Source: Streptomyces sp. (lineage in GTDB: Bacteria > Actinomycetota > Actinomycetes > Streptomycetales > Streptomycetaceae). From it: a stretch of DNA of 64,000 nt. The DNA is taken from NCBI RefSeq assembly GCF_019510245.1, contig NZ_JAEKKT010000123.1, forward strand, positions 62,001-126,000. The letters run 5' to 3'. Below are positions 1-9,242 of this stretch, one piece after another; within the stretch, counting starts at the first letter, position 1; every line of letters starts with the position of its first letter. A program made the position numbers and the translations under genes. The notes beneath the pieces were generated by a model. That model saw nothing but the letters and a program-made list of their open reading frames with translations, was not told the origin of the DNA and did not search any database.

Positions 1-47
1 GCGAGGTCGGCCGGGGCCTCGGGGCCCTGCGTGCCGAAATCCATCAC
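1..47 (-). CDS. 5' end of an unrecognised CDS running off the left edge
   Basis: Reading the minus strand from a GTG-ATG pair (GTG at 47, ATG at 44) gives an open frame starting MDFGTQGPEAPADLA that continues past the window edge. A GGGGGA run precedes the start as a plausible ribosome site. From memory this N-terminus resembles Streptomyces AAA-family ATPases of the EccA/SpoVK type, which begin with a TPR domain, but only about 15 residues are visible, so the family is a guess. The gene is transcribed away from the rest of the window. Confidence 0.45.
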   Translation of the reverse strand, partial: MMDFGTQGPEAPADL

Positions 48-474
48 GTCCCCCACAAACCGTGCCCCCGTGGTTGGCCCCCGGGCTCCCCCCGATGGCC
101 GCCGTTGGTCGAACCGCTGTGCCGCGGACCGGAGTTGCAGGTGCGCGAAGCAGCCGTTCGAAGGTCGCACCGAGGGCATCGTACCTGCGGTTCCACCGCC
201 CGCCGAAGGGTGCCGCACCGGCCGTTTGGCGAGGTGGGGGCAGACGGGGCGCACTCGCTTCGGTGACCGAGGGTGAGCGAAAAGATTCGCGCCGCGCACG
301 CAAAAGGGGTAAAGGGCAGAACGAAGCCCCCGATCACGGGGGAACAACCGGGGGCTTCGCGTCTGCGGGGCGGCCTCGAACGGCCGCTCATTCAGAACGT
401 AAGTCCTGTACGGCCCCCCGGTCAAGCCGAGTTGAGGTACTCGGGCAACTTCCTGAAGGCGCGTCTTCACAAGT
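48..474. other. 427-bp gap between two minus-strand genes
   Basis: This gap should hold the promoter of the leftmost gene and the terminator of the uridine-kinase-like gene. A strong hairpin (322-359) is the only clear element. A possible short plus-strand ORF beginning at 273 crosses the hairpin and is not credible as a gene. Confidence 0.5.
322..359 (-). terminator. Hairpin terminator after the uridine-kinase-like gene
   Basis: An 11-base perfect inverted repeat, CGAAGCCCCCG at 322-332 and CGGGGGCTTCG at 349-359, with a 16-base loop. It lies about 115 bases downstream of the minus-strand stop at 475 and before the next minus-strand gene, as expected for a Streptomyces terminator. Confidence 0.6.
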
Positions 475-1143
475 TCAGCACACAGCGGACGGTCCGTCAC
501 GGTGGGTGATGGACTGGTCCGGTCCAACAGTCTTCGCAGGTCCCGGCAGCACCTCATATCCCTTCTGTGACTGTGCCACCAGAAGGTCCGCATACGGCCT
601 TGACGGGTCTTCGCTGAAATGTTCGTGCTCCGCCCTGACCCACTCGGCCCAGAAGTCCCGCTGCTCCGCGCCGTCCCGCGCCCTGCCCCGGGTCCATGCC
701 TCCTCGTGCGACAGCTCCATCCACAGCAGCCGTGCCAGGAAGGGGCGCAGGGCCCGGCGGCCGGCGCCGACGCCCTCGAGGAGGATCACCGGTGCCGGCG
801 GCAGCGGGCGGGGCGGGCCGAAGCGGCGGGTGTGCCAGTCGTAGGGGGAGTAGTGCGCCGTCCCGCCGTGCCCGAGCGGCTCGATCACCTGGGCCAGCAG
901 CCGGCCGGTCCAGGCGAACAACTCCTCGTGGCTGGCGATGTCGTCGAGGTGCAGCACCGGCGCCCCGCCGAGGGCGCCGGCCAGCCAGCCGGTGAACGTG
1001 GTCTTCCCGGACCCGGCGTGCCCGTCGACGCCGACGAGGCGGACCGGGCCGCAGGAGGGCGGCAGGGCCCGGAGTGCGGAGGCGAGCTGGTGAATGACCG
1101 TTCCCGAGGTGTGCTGCGGTGTGGGGCGTTTTCCGGAAACATT
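475..1143 (-). CDS. Uridine kinase-like P-loop protein, 5' end unclear
   Basis: The minus-strand frame encodes VDGHAGSGKTTF, a textbook Walker A, followed by LHLDDIASHEELFAWT, the acceptor-side Asp motif of the uridine kinase/phosphoribulokinase superfamily, then an EGVGAGRR segment and a C-terminal Arg/Glu-rich lid. It probably phosphorylates a nucleoside or related small molecule in the cytoplasm. The obvious GTG at 957 lies inside the protein, after the P-loop, so it cannot be the start. Upstream, the frame stays open to a TAG at 1144-1146 but has no in-frame ATG, GTG or TTG. The ATG at 1142 is in another frame. Either a rare start (ATT at 1095, or a CTG) is used, or a frameshift has hit the N-terminus. 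Confidence 0.7.
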   Translation of the reverse strand, partial: NVSGKRPTPQHTSGTVIHQLASALRALPPSCGPVRLVGVDGHAGSGKTTFTGWLAGALGGAPVLHLDDIASHEELFAWTGRLLAQVIEPLGHGGTAHYSPYDWHTRRFGPPRPLPPAPVILLEGVGAGRRALRPFLARLLWMELSHEEAWTRGRARDGAEQRDFWAEWVRAEHEHFSEDPSRPYADLLVAQSQKGYEVLPGPAKTVGPDQSITHRDGPSAVC

Positions 1144-1335
1144 CTAGTAGTCGGCGCATAGCGGGTGTTTGCGACCCTGGAAAGTATCGGGTTGAACCAA
1201 TTTCGAGCCGTTCTCCATGGCGGCCATTAATATTTCCGACCGGCTGACCGATATGTCGACCTCGTGCGTTTCCGGTGTGCCCGGCCCTGAGTAGGGTGCC
1301 TGGTGCACGCGTCGGACGGGGACGGACAGGGGAAG

Positions 1336-2286
1336 ATGGCCGCGGAGTTATTCGAGGGGCACTACGTATGGCATCCGGCGGCCGACGACCGCTTGCTCGC
1401 GAGCGTATGCGTGGACGTGCGCGCCGGACGATATCTGAGTACCCGCGAGGCGCTGGCCGAGACACGTGCCGACTTCGCCCTGCGCGCCCACCGCTCCCTG
1501 GTCCTCGCCTCCGAGGCGGCCGGCACCGATCTGGTGGAACGGTGGCTGGCCGAGGAACCGGGCCCCGAGTCCGCGCTGATGTGGGCCCGGGTCGCCGTCC
1601 AGCGGGCGATCCGGGCGGCCGACGCCCGTGACGAGCGGGCCGAGGCGCTGGAGCGGATCGCGCTCGCCGCCTGCGACCGGGCCAGCGCCATGAACCCCGC
1701 CGACCCCACGCCCTGGGCCGCCAAACTGGCCATGGCCCGGCTGCACCGCCCGCACGACCCCGCCCCGGGCGGCCTGCTGACCTCTCCGCCCGGACCCTGG
1801 CGGCTGTTCGCGCACACCCTCGCCCTCGACCCCTGGCACCGCGAGGCACACCACCGCTTCCTGTCCTTCTTCTTCACCCGGTACGGCGGCTCGGTCAACG
1901 CCGCCTGGGACGTCGCAGCCTTCCTCGCCCAGCGGGCCCCCGCCGACTCCGCACTGCGGCTGCTGCCGCTGGTCGCGCTGGTGGAGAGCCACAACCCCAC
2001 CCAGCTGCTCGCCGAGCGGGTCTGGGAACAGCCGCAGTGGCGCAGCACCGCACTGTCGATCTACCTCAACTGGCTGCCCACGGTCGCCGGACACCGCTTC
2101 ACCCCGGTGCTCGACCTGGCCTACCTCGCGCACGCGCTGGTCATGGCCCAGTGCGTGTTCGAGGCGCGCGCGGTCTTCACGGTCATGGGGCCGTACGCCT
2201 CACGCATGCCCTGGAGCGTCTTCGGCGAACCGGCCGACCAGCTCTCCCGGGCCCGCCGCGCCTGCGGCCTGCCCATCCCCTCCTAG
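1336..2286 (+). CDS. Conserved hypothetical protein with a TTA leucine codon
   Basis: A 316-residue alpha-helical, Ala/Leu/Trp-rich soluble protein with no signal peptide or membrane segment. I do not recognise a named family. Repeated helical pairs (for example ERIALAACDRASAMNPADP) give it a TPR-like look. ATG 1336 is preceded by AGGGGAAG. A GTG at 1303 with AGGG upstream would add 11 residues. Codon 5 is TTA (1348-1350), the rare leucine codon read only by the bldA tRNA in Streptomyces, so translation is probably limited to late growth or development. It is followed 21 bases later by a permease gene and may be co-transcribed with it. Confidence 0.75.
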   Translation: MAAELFEGHYVWHPAADDRLLASVCVDVRAGRYLSTREALAETRADFALRAHRSLVLASEAAGTDLVERWLAEEPGPESALMWARVAVQRAIRAADARDERAEALERIALAACDRASAMNPADPTPWAAKLAMARLHRPHDPAPGGLLTSPPGPWRLFAHTLALDPWHREAHHRFLSFFFTRYGGSVNAAWDVAAFLAQRAPADSALRLLPLVALVESHNPTQLLAERVWEQPQWRSTALSIYLNWLPTVAGHRFTPVLDLAYLAHALVMAQCVFEARAVFTVMGPYASRMPWSVFGEPADQLSRARRACGLPIPS

Positions 2287-2307
2287 ATCCCAGAGAAAGG
2301 CCGGCAC

Positions 2308-3819
2308 GTGTCAGAACGCACAGCGGACCCCGTCACGCTCGACGACGACGCGACCCTGCACGCGATGGGTTATCCGCGGAAACTCACCCGCCGATTCCAG
2401 GCCTTCGACAATTTCGCCATCTCCTTCACCATCATCAATATTCTCTCCGGGATCTTCTCGTCCTTCGGATTCGGTATGAACGCGGGTGGCCCCCGCATTC
2501 TGGTGTTCGGCTGGATCGGCGTCTGTGTGATGGTGCTCTGCATCGGCGCCGCCATGGCGGAAGTCGCCTCCGCCTATCCGACGAGCGGCGCCCTGTATTT
2601 CTCCGCCGGCAAACTCGCCAAGCGGCACAAGGGTGCCTGGTCCTGGTACACGGGCTGGCTGAACTTCGTGGGCCAGATCGGCGGCACGGCCGCCACCGGA
2701 TACGCGGCGGCCACCTTCATCCAGGCGTTCGTCGCCCTGCAGTGGCCCTCGTACACCCCGACCGCCCACCAGACGGTCCTGATCACGGCCCTGATCATCG
2801 TGGTCCAGGGGCTCGCCAACACCTACACCGTCCAGCTCGTCGCCGTACTGAACCGGATTTCCGTCTGGTGGCTGCTGATCGGACTCGTGGTGATCGTGAC
2901 CACACTGATCGTGATGCCGGACCACCACCAGTCGGCGTCCTTCGTGACGCATTTCGTGAACAACACCGGCTTCACCAACGGCCTTTACGGCGGCCTCCTC
3001 GGGCTGCTCGTCACCAGCTGGACCTTCACCGGCTTCGATGGCAGCTTCCACATGTCCGAGGAAACCGTCCATGCGACCGTCAACGCACCCAGAGGGATCA
3101 TCCGGTCCATCGGGTATTCGGCGATCACCGGCCTGGTCCTGATGCTCGCCCTGGTGTACAGCATCGGCAACTACGCCAAGGTGGCGAGCTCCTCCGCCCC
3201 GCCGGTCCAGATCCTCATCGACGGACTCGGCATGGGCTGGGCCAAGGCGATGCTGCTCGTCGTCATCGGCGCCATGCTCTTCTGCGGCCTCGCCAACCTC
3301 ACCAGCAACACCCGGCAGATCTTCGCCTTCTCCCGGGACGGCGCGATGCCCGGCTCCCGCCTGTGGCACTCCGTCTCGCCCCGCACCCGGACCCCCGTCA
3401 AGGCCGTCTGGCTCGCGGTGGCCTGCTCGCTCGCCCTGGTGGTGCCGGGCTGGTGGTCGCACACGGCGTTCACCGCGATCGTCAGCGTCAACGTCGTCGG
3501 CCTGTTCCTCGCCTACGCCGTCCCGGTGTTCCTGCGGCTGCGCCTGGGCGACGACTTCCAGCCGGGGCCGTGGAACCTGGGCCGCTGGAGCAGGCCGGTC
3601 GGCTGGCTGGCGGTGGTCTGGATCCTGCTCAGCAGCGTCCTGTTCATGCTGCCGCAGGCCTCGCCGATCACCGTCGACTCCTTCAACTACGCCCCGATCG
3701 CACTGGCCGTCGTCCTGGCCGTGGCGACGGGCTGGTGGTTCGCCACCGCCCGCCGCCGCTTCCAGGGCCCGGTCAGCTACGGCCGTCCCGACGAGGTCGC
3801 CGCGATGGACCTCATCTGA
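2308..3819 (+). CDS. Amino-acid/GABA-type permease (APC superfamily)
   Basis: A 503-residue polytopic membrane protein with about 12 hydrophobic segments. It fits the APC family that imports amino acids, GABA or polyamines by cation symport. The early segment with ISFTIINILSGIFSSFGFG and the later GLLVTSWTFTGFDGSFHMSEE motif (helix 6 plus the acidic loop) are typical of the yeast Uga4/BAT1-like branch; APC members have 480-550 residues. The GTG start has GAGAAAGG about nine bases upstream. It follows the TTA-containing gene by 21 bases and is followed by a hairpin terminator. The substrate cannot be read from sequence. Confidence 0.85.
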   Translation: MSERTADPVTLDDDATLHAMGYPRKLTRRFQAFDNFAISFTIINILSGIFSSFGFGMNAGGPRILVFGWIGVCVMVLCIGAAMAEVASAYPTSGALYFSAGKLAKRHKGAWSWYTGWLNFVGQIGGTAATGYAAATFIQAFVALQWPSYTPTAHQTVLITALIIVVQGLANTYTVQLVAVLNRISVWWLLIGLVVIVTTLIVMPDHHQSASFVTHFVNNTGFTNGLYGGLLGLLVTSWTFTGFDGSFHMSEETVHATVNAPRGIIRSIGYSAITGLVLMLALVYSIGNYAKVASSSAPPVQILIDGLGMGWAKAMLLVVIGAMLFCGLANLTSNTRQIFAFSRDGAMPGSRLWHSVSPRTRTPVKAVWLAVACSLALVVPGWWSHTAFTAIVSVNVVGLFLAYAVPVFLRLRLGDDFQPGPWNLGRWSRPVGWLAVVWILLSSVLFMLPQASPITVDSFNYAPIALAVVLAVATGWWFATARRRFQGPVSYGRPDEVAAMDLI

Positions 3820-3836
3820 TCCGGCGGGGACCTGCG

Positions 3837-3864
3837 CGAAGACCCGCACGAAGACCCGCACGAA
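3837..3864 (+). repeat. Short tandem repeat, period 12
   Basis: The unit CGAAGACCCGCA occurs twice in tandem, followed by a partial third copy (CGAAGG), immediately before the terminator of the permease gene. It is probably slippage-derived. Confidence 0.6.
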
Positions 3865-3895
3865 GGGGCCCTGGCGACCGCACCCGGGGCCCTTT
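3863..3895 (+). terminator. Rho-independent terminator of the permease gene
   Basis: AAGGGGCCC at 3863-3871 pairs with GGGGCCCTT at 3886-3894, followed by a short T run. It is one of the few terminators here with a T tract. Confidence 0.75.
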
Positions 3896-3897
3896 TC

Positions 3898-3913
3898 GTT
3901 GGACCAGACCAAT
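3898..3913. promoter_or_regulatory. dre-like (DasR-type) box
   Basis: TTGGACCAGACCAA contains TGGACCAGACCA, which matches 10 of 12 positions of the DasR core TGGTCTAGACCA. It lies about 120 bases upstream of the exported peptidase gene. A DasR site would link the peptidase to N-acetylglucosamine/chitin control, but the match alone is not proof. Confidence 0.4.
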
Positions 3914-4030
3914 ATTGATGGGCGTGGCATGGGCGGAAGAGCTGGCAGGGGCATGGCGCCTGCTCCATAGTGGGCGCACAGCCCTTGCTCCGGATCAGCC
4001 GTGACGCGCACACCTGGGGGTCTTCCACCC

Positions 4031-5455
4031 ATGAGCAGAGCCGAACAGCCGTCCCGCAGAACCCTTCTGGCAGCCGCCGCCTCCGTCGCGGCGGCGGCCG
4101 TGGCCCAGGGCGTGGTCCCCGCGGTGCCGGCGGCCGCCGCGACGGAGACCGACGCCGACGACACCGCGAGGACCGAGACCCGCCGGGCCGGGAACGGCCG
4201 TCCCGGCCACGGCCGGGACGGGACCCGCCCGATCGACTACCGCTCCTGGACGACCCACAGCGACTGGAAGACCGGCACCGCCAAGGGCGCCCGCGCCGTC
4301 GCCGGGGACCGCCCCGGCGTAGTGATCGGCACCCCGGCCGGCACCACCTCCTACACCGACCCCCACACCGGCACCACCGCCACCTGGGAGTACGCCACCT
4401 GGACCGGCCCGGTGCACCGGCTCGCCGTCCCCGCCACCGAGACCATCGCCTCCTGGAACGCGGACACCCCGGCCGGCACCTGGATCCAGGTCGAACTGCA
4501 CGGCACCTACTCCGACGGCACCACGACCCCCTGGTACGTCATGGGCCGCTGGGCGGCCGGCGACCAGGACATCAAGCGGACCTCGGTGGACGGCCAGACC
4601 GACGGCAAGAGCACCATCTGGACCGACACCTTCGCCGTCGACGACGCGACCACCGGCCTGCGCCTCACCTCGTACCAGCTGCGCCTGACCCTCTACCGCA
4701 AGCCGGGCACCAAGCTCACCCCGACCGTCTGGCGGCTCGGCGCCATGGGCTCCGACATCCCCGACCGCTTCACCGTCCCGGCCTCCACCCCGGGCCTGGC
4801 CCAGGAACTCAAGGTCCCGCGCTACTCCCAGGAGATCCACAAGGGCCAGTACCCCGAGTACGACAACGGCGGCGAGGCCTGGTGCAGCCCCACCTCCTCG
4901 CAGATGATCGTCGAGTACTGGGGCGCCCGGCCCACCGCGGAGCAGCTGGCCTGGGTGGACCCGTCCTTCGCCGACCCGCAGGTCTGCTACGCGGCCCGCT
5001 ACACGTACGACTACCAGTACGAGGGCTGCGGCAACTGGCCGTTCAACGCCGCCTACGCCTCGACGTACCGGGGCCTGCAGGGCGTGATAACGCGACTGGC
5101 CTCGCTCACCGACCTGGAGACCCTGATCGCGGCCGGCATCCCGGCCATAACCTCACAGTCGTTCCTCGCGTCGGAGCTGACGGGAGCCGGTTACGGCACC
5201 TCCGGGCACCTGATGACCGTCATCGGCTTCACCGCGGACGGCGACGTGATCGCCAACGACCCGTGCTCGGCCGACGACGACGCGGTGCGGCGGGTCTATC
5301 TGCGCCGGGAGTTCGAGAACATCTGGCTGCGGACCAAGCGGTACAACGCCAGTGGCAAGGTCGTCTCCGGCACCGGAGGCGTCTGCTACCTGTACTTCCC
5401 GGCCTGCCCGAACCCGGCCCAGCTCAAGGCGCTCGCGGCGGTCGGCGTGCGCTGA
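4031..5455 (+). CDS. Tat-exported C39-like cysteine peptidase
   Basis: 474 residues. The N-terminus SRRTLLAAAASVAAAAVAQG is a twin-arginine signal, so the protein should be exported folded. After a low-complexity linker (about residues 40-70) comes a beta-rich middle region, then a papain-fold Peptidase_C39_2-like domain (about 270-440). The Cys nucleophile is in GGEAWCSPTSSQM, the His in GTSGHLMTVIGF, and the third residue in IANDPCSADDD. Members are 400-500 residues long and are presumed secreted peptidases or amidohydrolases. ATG 4031 places the RR motif correctly. It is a single-gene unit, ended by the hairpin at 5467, with a dre-like box upstream. Confidence 0.8.
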   Translation: MSRAEQPSRRTLLAAAASVAAAAVAQGVVPAVPAAAATETDADDTARTETRRAGNGRPGHGRDGTRPIDYRSWTTHSDWKTGTAKGARAVAGDRPGVVIGTPAGTTSYTDPHTGTTATWEYATWTGPVHRLAVPATETIASWNADTPAGTWIQVELHGTYSDGTTTPWYVMGRWAAGDQDIKRTSVDGQTDGKSTIWTDTFAVDDATTGLRLTSYQLRLTLYRKPGTKLTPTVWRLGAMGSDIPDRFTVPASTPGLAQELKVPRYSQEIHKGQYPEYDNGGEAWCSPTSSQMIVEYWGARPTAEQLAWVDPSFADPQVCYAARYTYDYQYEGCGNWPFNAAYASTYRGLQGVITRLASLTDLETLIAAGIPAITSQSFLASELTGAGYGTSGHLMTVIGFTADGDVIANDPCSADDDAVRRVYLRREFENIWLRTKRYNASGKVVSGTGGVCYLYFPACPNPAQLKALAAVGVR

Positions 5456-5466
5456 CCTGGCACGAC

Positions 5467-5495
5467 AGCGGCCCCCGGGCATCCCGGGGGCCGCT
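5467..5495 (+). terminator. Hairpin terminator after the C39-like peptidase
   Basis: A 13-base perfect stem, AGCGGCCCCCGGG with CCCGGGGGCCGCT, and a 3-base loop, 11 bases after the stop codon. Confidence 0.8.
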
Positions 5496-5551
5496 CTCCT
5501 GTGACCAAGCTCTCCACCGCAAAAGCCGCAACCAATGGCATGGTGGACTTC

Positions 5552-5692
5552 ATGACCACGCACTCAGCCACCGCCGCCCGCGCCCGTACCGGCGGTCCCA
5601 AGGACGACGGACCGAAGGTTCTGGAACATGTCATGGGCTGGACTCTTGTAATGGTCATCGCCATGTTGGTGACTCAACTCGGCCTGCTGTGA
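5552..5692 (+). CDS. Small single-pass membrane protein
   Basis: 46 residues from ATG 5552: an N-terminal Ala/Arg/Gly-rich stretch, then PKVLEHVMGWTLVMVIAML, which forms one transmembrane helix ending at LGLL. A GTG at 5501 would give a 63-residue version, but it sits right behind the terminator stem with no ribosome site. Small proteins like this are recurrent in Streptomyces, but I know no function. It lies between a terminator and a TetR gene and is probably its own transcript. Confidence 0.55.
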   Translation: MTTHSATAARARTGGPKDDGPKVLEHVMGWTLVMVIAMLVTQLGLL

Positions 5693-5712
5693 CCTGAACT
5701 GACATACTGCGG

Positions 5713-6405
5713 ATGTCCCGCAGCCCGTTGAGACCAGGGTCGAAATTGAATGTCAGTCAACAACGTGCCGCCGCCCGCCCAAGGGCGCGCGGCACCGAGC
5801 GTTCCGTCGCTCGTCGTGCCGAGCTCATCGCCATCGGGCGGAAGTTGTTCGCCGACACCTCGTACGACGCGCTCTCCATGGACGACATCGCCAAGCAGGC
5901 GCATGTCGCCAAAGGGCTGATCTACTACTACTTCCAGTCGAAGCGCGGCTACTATCTGGCGATCATCCAGGACTCCGTCGCCGATCTGGTCACCTATGCC
6001 GCGAGCGGCCTGGAGCTGCCCCAGGTGGACCGCGTCCACCGGACCATCGACAGCTACCTGCGCTACGCCGAGCACCACCAGGCCGCGTACCGCACGATCG
6101 TCAGCGGCGGTGTCGGCTTCGACACCGAGGTGCACGCCATCCGGGACGGGGTGCGCGAGGCGATCGTCGCGACCATCGCCGAGGGCGCCTACGGCCGCAC
6201 CGACATCGCCCCGCTCGCCAGGGTCGGCCTGCTCGCCTGGCTGTGCAGCGTGGAGGGCGCGACCCTCGACTGGATCGACCGGCCCGAACTCTCCCGCGAG
6301 ACCATGTGCGAGCTGCTGGTCAAGACGCTCGGCGGCACCCTGCGCGCCATCGAGGAACTCGACCCGTCCTACCGCGCCCCGGCCCCGGCCCGCCGGGACG
6401 CCTGA
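5713..6405 (+). CDS. TetR-family transcriptional regulator
   Basis: 230 residues. After a basic N-terminal tail comes the TetR helix-turn-helix (about residues 38-85): RRAELIAIGRKLFAD, then SMDDIAKQAHVAKGLIYYYF with the YYYF end of the recognition helix and the SKRGYY that follows. The rest is the helical ligand and dimer domain, with no recognisable ligand signature. The start ATG 5713 is chosen because the only later in-frame candidate is a TTG. It lies upstream of the acyl-CoA dehydrogenase and phosphotransferase remnants, with the oppositely oriented chitinase gene between, so a role in fatty-acid gene control is possible but unproven. Confidence 0.9.
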   Translation: MSRSPLRPGSKLNVSQQRAAARPRARGTERSVARRAELIAIGRKLFADTSYDALSMDDIAKQAHVAKGLIYYYFQSKRGYYLAIIQDSVADLVTYAASGLELPQVDRVHRTIDSYLRYAEHHQAAYRTIVSGGVGFDTEVHAIRDGVREAIVATIAEGAYGRTDIAPLARVGLLAWLCSVEGATLDWIDRPELSRETMCELLVKTLGGTLRAIEELDPSYRAPAPARRDA

Positions 6406-6410
6406 CGCAC

Positions 6411-6446
6411 GGGCCTGTCCGTCCACGGCACCCGCCGGACAGGCCC
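6411..6446 (+). terminator. Terminator between convergent TetR and chitinase genes
   Basis: GGGCCTGTCCG pairs perfectly with CGGACAGGCCC across a 14-base loop, six bases after the TetR stop. Confidence 0.7.
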
Positions 6447-6480
6447 CTGGGGCGGAGGACTCGTGGTTCCCCCGCCCCAG
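6447..6480 (-). terminator. Second hairpin, serving the chitinase gene
   Basis: CTGGGGCGG at 6447-6455 pairs with CCGCCCCAG at 6472-6480, just past the minus-strand chitinase stop. Together with the preceding hairpin it isolates the two convergent genes. Confidence 0.6.
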
Positions 6481-6497
6481 GCCCCCGTGACCGGGGT

Positions 6498-7739
<1,242 letters not shown>

Positions 7740-7816
7740 CGGGTGTCTCCTCCTGGGGGAGAGGGGGACGCGCGCCGATTGGCATGAACGCGGTAAAGCG
7801 TTGGTCATGAACCCTA

Positions 7817-7832
7817 GGAGGACTAGACCAGT
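7817..7832 (-). promoter_or_regulatory. dre-like DasR operator, proximal
   Basis: The 16 bases match the palindromic dre consensus AGTGGTCTAGACCACT at about 13 positions, including the whole CTAGACCA half. It is about 80-95 bases upstream of the chitinase start, where DasR would block transcription in the absence of glucosamine-6-phosphate. Confidence 0.6.
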
Positions 7833-7840
7833 CGGGTCAA

Positions 7841-7854
7841 TGGTTCGGACCAAT
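7841..7854 (-). promoter_or_regulatory. dre-like direct repeat, distal
   Basis: TGGTTCGGACCA matches 9 of 12 positions of the dre core. Read with the proximal box on the minus strand, TGGTCCGAACC and TGGTCTAGTCC form the pair of direct repeats described for Streptomyces chitinase promoters. Confidence 0.5.
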
Positions 7855-8069
7855 TTCGCGGGTTTCGAATGTTGGCCTGGATTTCCTGAAGTAAGCGGTC
7901 GTTAACTGGTGACGGGAGGTCCCCGATCGGGCATACTCACTGCGCAGCCGCAGGTCAGCAGCTTCCGAGACCCGGAACGCCGGCCTCGGCCGCACCCGCA
8001 CGACAGGCGGAGCCGCCCCTATCCCACGGGCTGTGGCCGCCGTTGCCCGACAGGGAGGAGACCGACGCC

Positions 8070-9242
8070 ATGTCCGACCGCGACCCGCAGCCGGTGGAGC
8101 GTCAACTGCCCACGGACGAGGCGAGGGACCTGCTCGCGCTGGTCCGGGAGATCGCCCGCCGTGAGATCGCGCCGAAGGCGGCCGAGGAGGAGGACGCCGG
8201 GCGCTTCCCGCGCGAGGTCTTCACCCTGCTCTCCGAGTCAGGCCTGCTCGGTCTGCCCTACGACGCCGAGTACGGCGGCGGCGACCAGCCCTACGAGGTC
8301 TACCTCCAGGTCCTGGAGGAACTGGCCGCGGCCCGCCTCACCGTCGGTCTCGGCGTCAGCGTGCACACCCTCGCGAGCTACGCGCTCGCCGCCTACGGCA
8401 CCAAGCAGCAGCAGGTCGAGCACCTGCCCGCGATACTCGGCGGCGGCCTGCTCGGCGCCTACTGCCTCTCCGAGCCGGCCTCCGGTTCGGATGCCGCCTC
8501 CCTGCGCACCAGGGCCGTGCGGGACGGCGACTCCTGGGTGATCAACGGCACCAAGGCCTGGATCACGCACGGCGGCATCGCCGACTTCTACACGGTCATG
8601 GCCCGCACCGGCGCCGAGGGCTCGCACGGGATCACCGCCTTCCTGGTCCCCGGCGACGCCGAGGGCCTCAGCGGCGCGGTGCCCGAGAAGAAGATGGGCA
8701 TGAAGGGCTCGCCCACCGCCCAGGTCCACTTCGACGACGTCCGGGTCCCCGACGAGCGCCGCCTCGGCGAGGAGGGCCAGGGCTTCGCCATCGCCCTCTC
8801 CGCGCTGGACTCCGGACGGCTCGGCATCGCCGCGTGCGCGATCGGCCTGGCCCAGGCCGCCCTGGACGAGGCGGTCGGCTACGCCACCGGGCGACGGCAG
8901 TTCGGCCACCCCATCGCCGACTTCCAGGGCCTGCGCTTCATGATCGCGGACATGGCCACCCAGATCGAGGCCGGCCGGGCCCTCTACCTCGCGGCGGCCC
9001 GGCTGCGCGACGCGGGCCGGCCGTTCGCCAGGCAGGCCGCCATGGCCAAGCTGCACTGCACCGACACCGCGATGAAGGTCGCCACGGACGCCGTCCAGAT
9101 ACTCGGCGGGTACGGCTACACCGCGGACTTCCCGGTCGAGCGCTACATGCGCGAGGCCAAGGTCCTGCAGATCGTCGAGGGCACCAACCAGATCCAGCGG
9201 ATGGTCATCGCCCGTCACGTGGCGGGGCCGGAAAGTCGCTGA
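8070..9242 (+). CDS. Acyl-CoA dehydrogenase
   Basis: 390 residues, the family's usual length. FAD-dependent alpha,beta-desaturation of an acyl-CoA, passing electrons to electron-transfer flavoprotein in the cytoplasm. The N-terminal helical domain is followed by AYCLSEPASGSDAAS and KAWITHGG (FAD/acyl-CoA binding), the beta domain, and a C-terminal domain with QILGGYGYTADFPVER and IVEGTNQIQRM, whose Glu is the base position of short-chain types. ATG 8070 follows GGGAGGAG. Its stop overlaps the tail of the convergent gene at 9205 by 38 bases. A decayed phosphotransferase lies downstream, a partner often seen with such dehydrogenases. Confidence 0.92.
   Translation: MSDRDPQPVERQLPTDEARDLLALVREIARREIAPKAAEEEDAGRFPREVFTLLSESGLLGLPYDAEYGGGDQPYEVYLQVLEELAAARLTVGLGVSVHTLASYALAAYGTKQQQVEHLPAILGGGLLGAYCLSEPASGSDAASLRTRAVRDGDSWVINGTKAWITHGGIADFYTVMARTGAEGSHGITAFLVPGDAEGLSGAVPEKKMGMKGSPTAQVHFDDVRVPDERRLGEEGQGFAIALSALDSGRLGIAACAIGLAQAALDEAVGYATGRRQFGHPIADFQGLRFMIADMATQIEAGRALYLAAARLRDAGRPFARQAAMAKLHCTDTAMKVATDAVQILGGYGYTADFPVERYMREAKVLQIVEGTNQIQRMVIARHVAGPESR

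Larger units (their letters stand above)
7740..8069. other. 330-bp divergent intergenic region
   Basis: It holds the chitinase regulatory boxes on the left half and the acyl-CoA dehydrogenase leader on the right half, with GGAGGAG directly before ATG 8070. Nothing else was recognised. Confidence 0.5.

Noticed and set aside
361..480. Possible tRNA or small RNA gene
   Set aside because: No cloverleaf, anticodon arm or GTTCRA T-arm signature could be found.
273..509. 78-codon plus-strand ORF starting GTG 273
   Set aside because: It runs through the hairpin terminator, has no clear codon bias and no recognised family.
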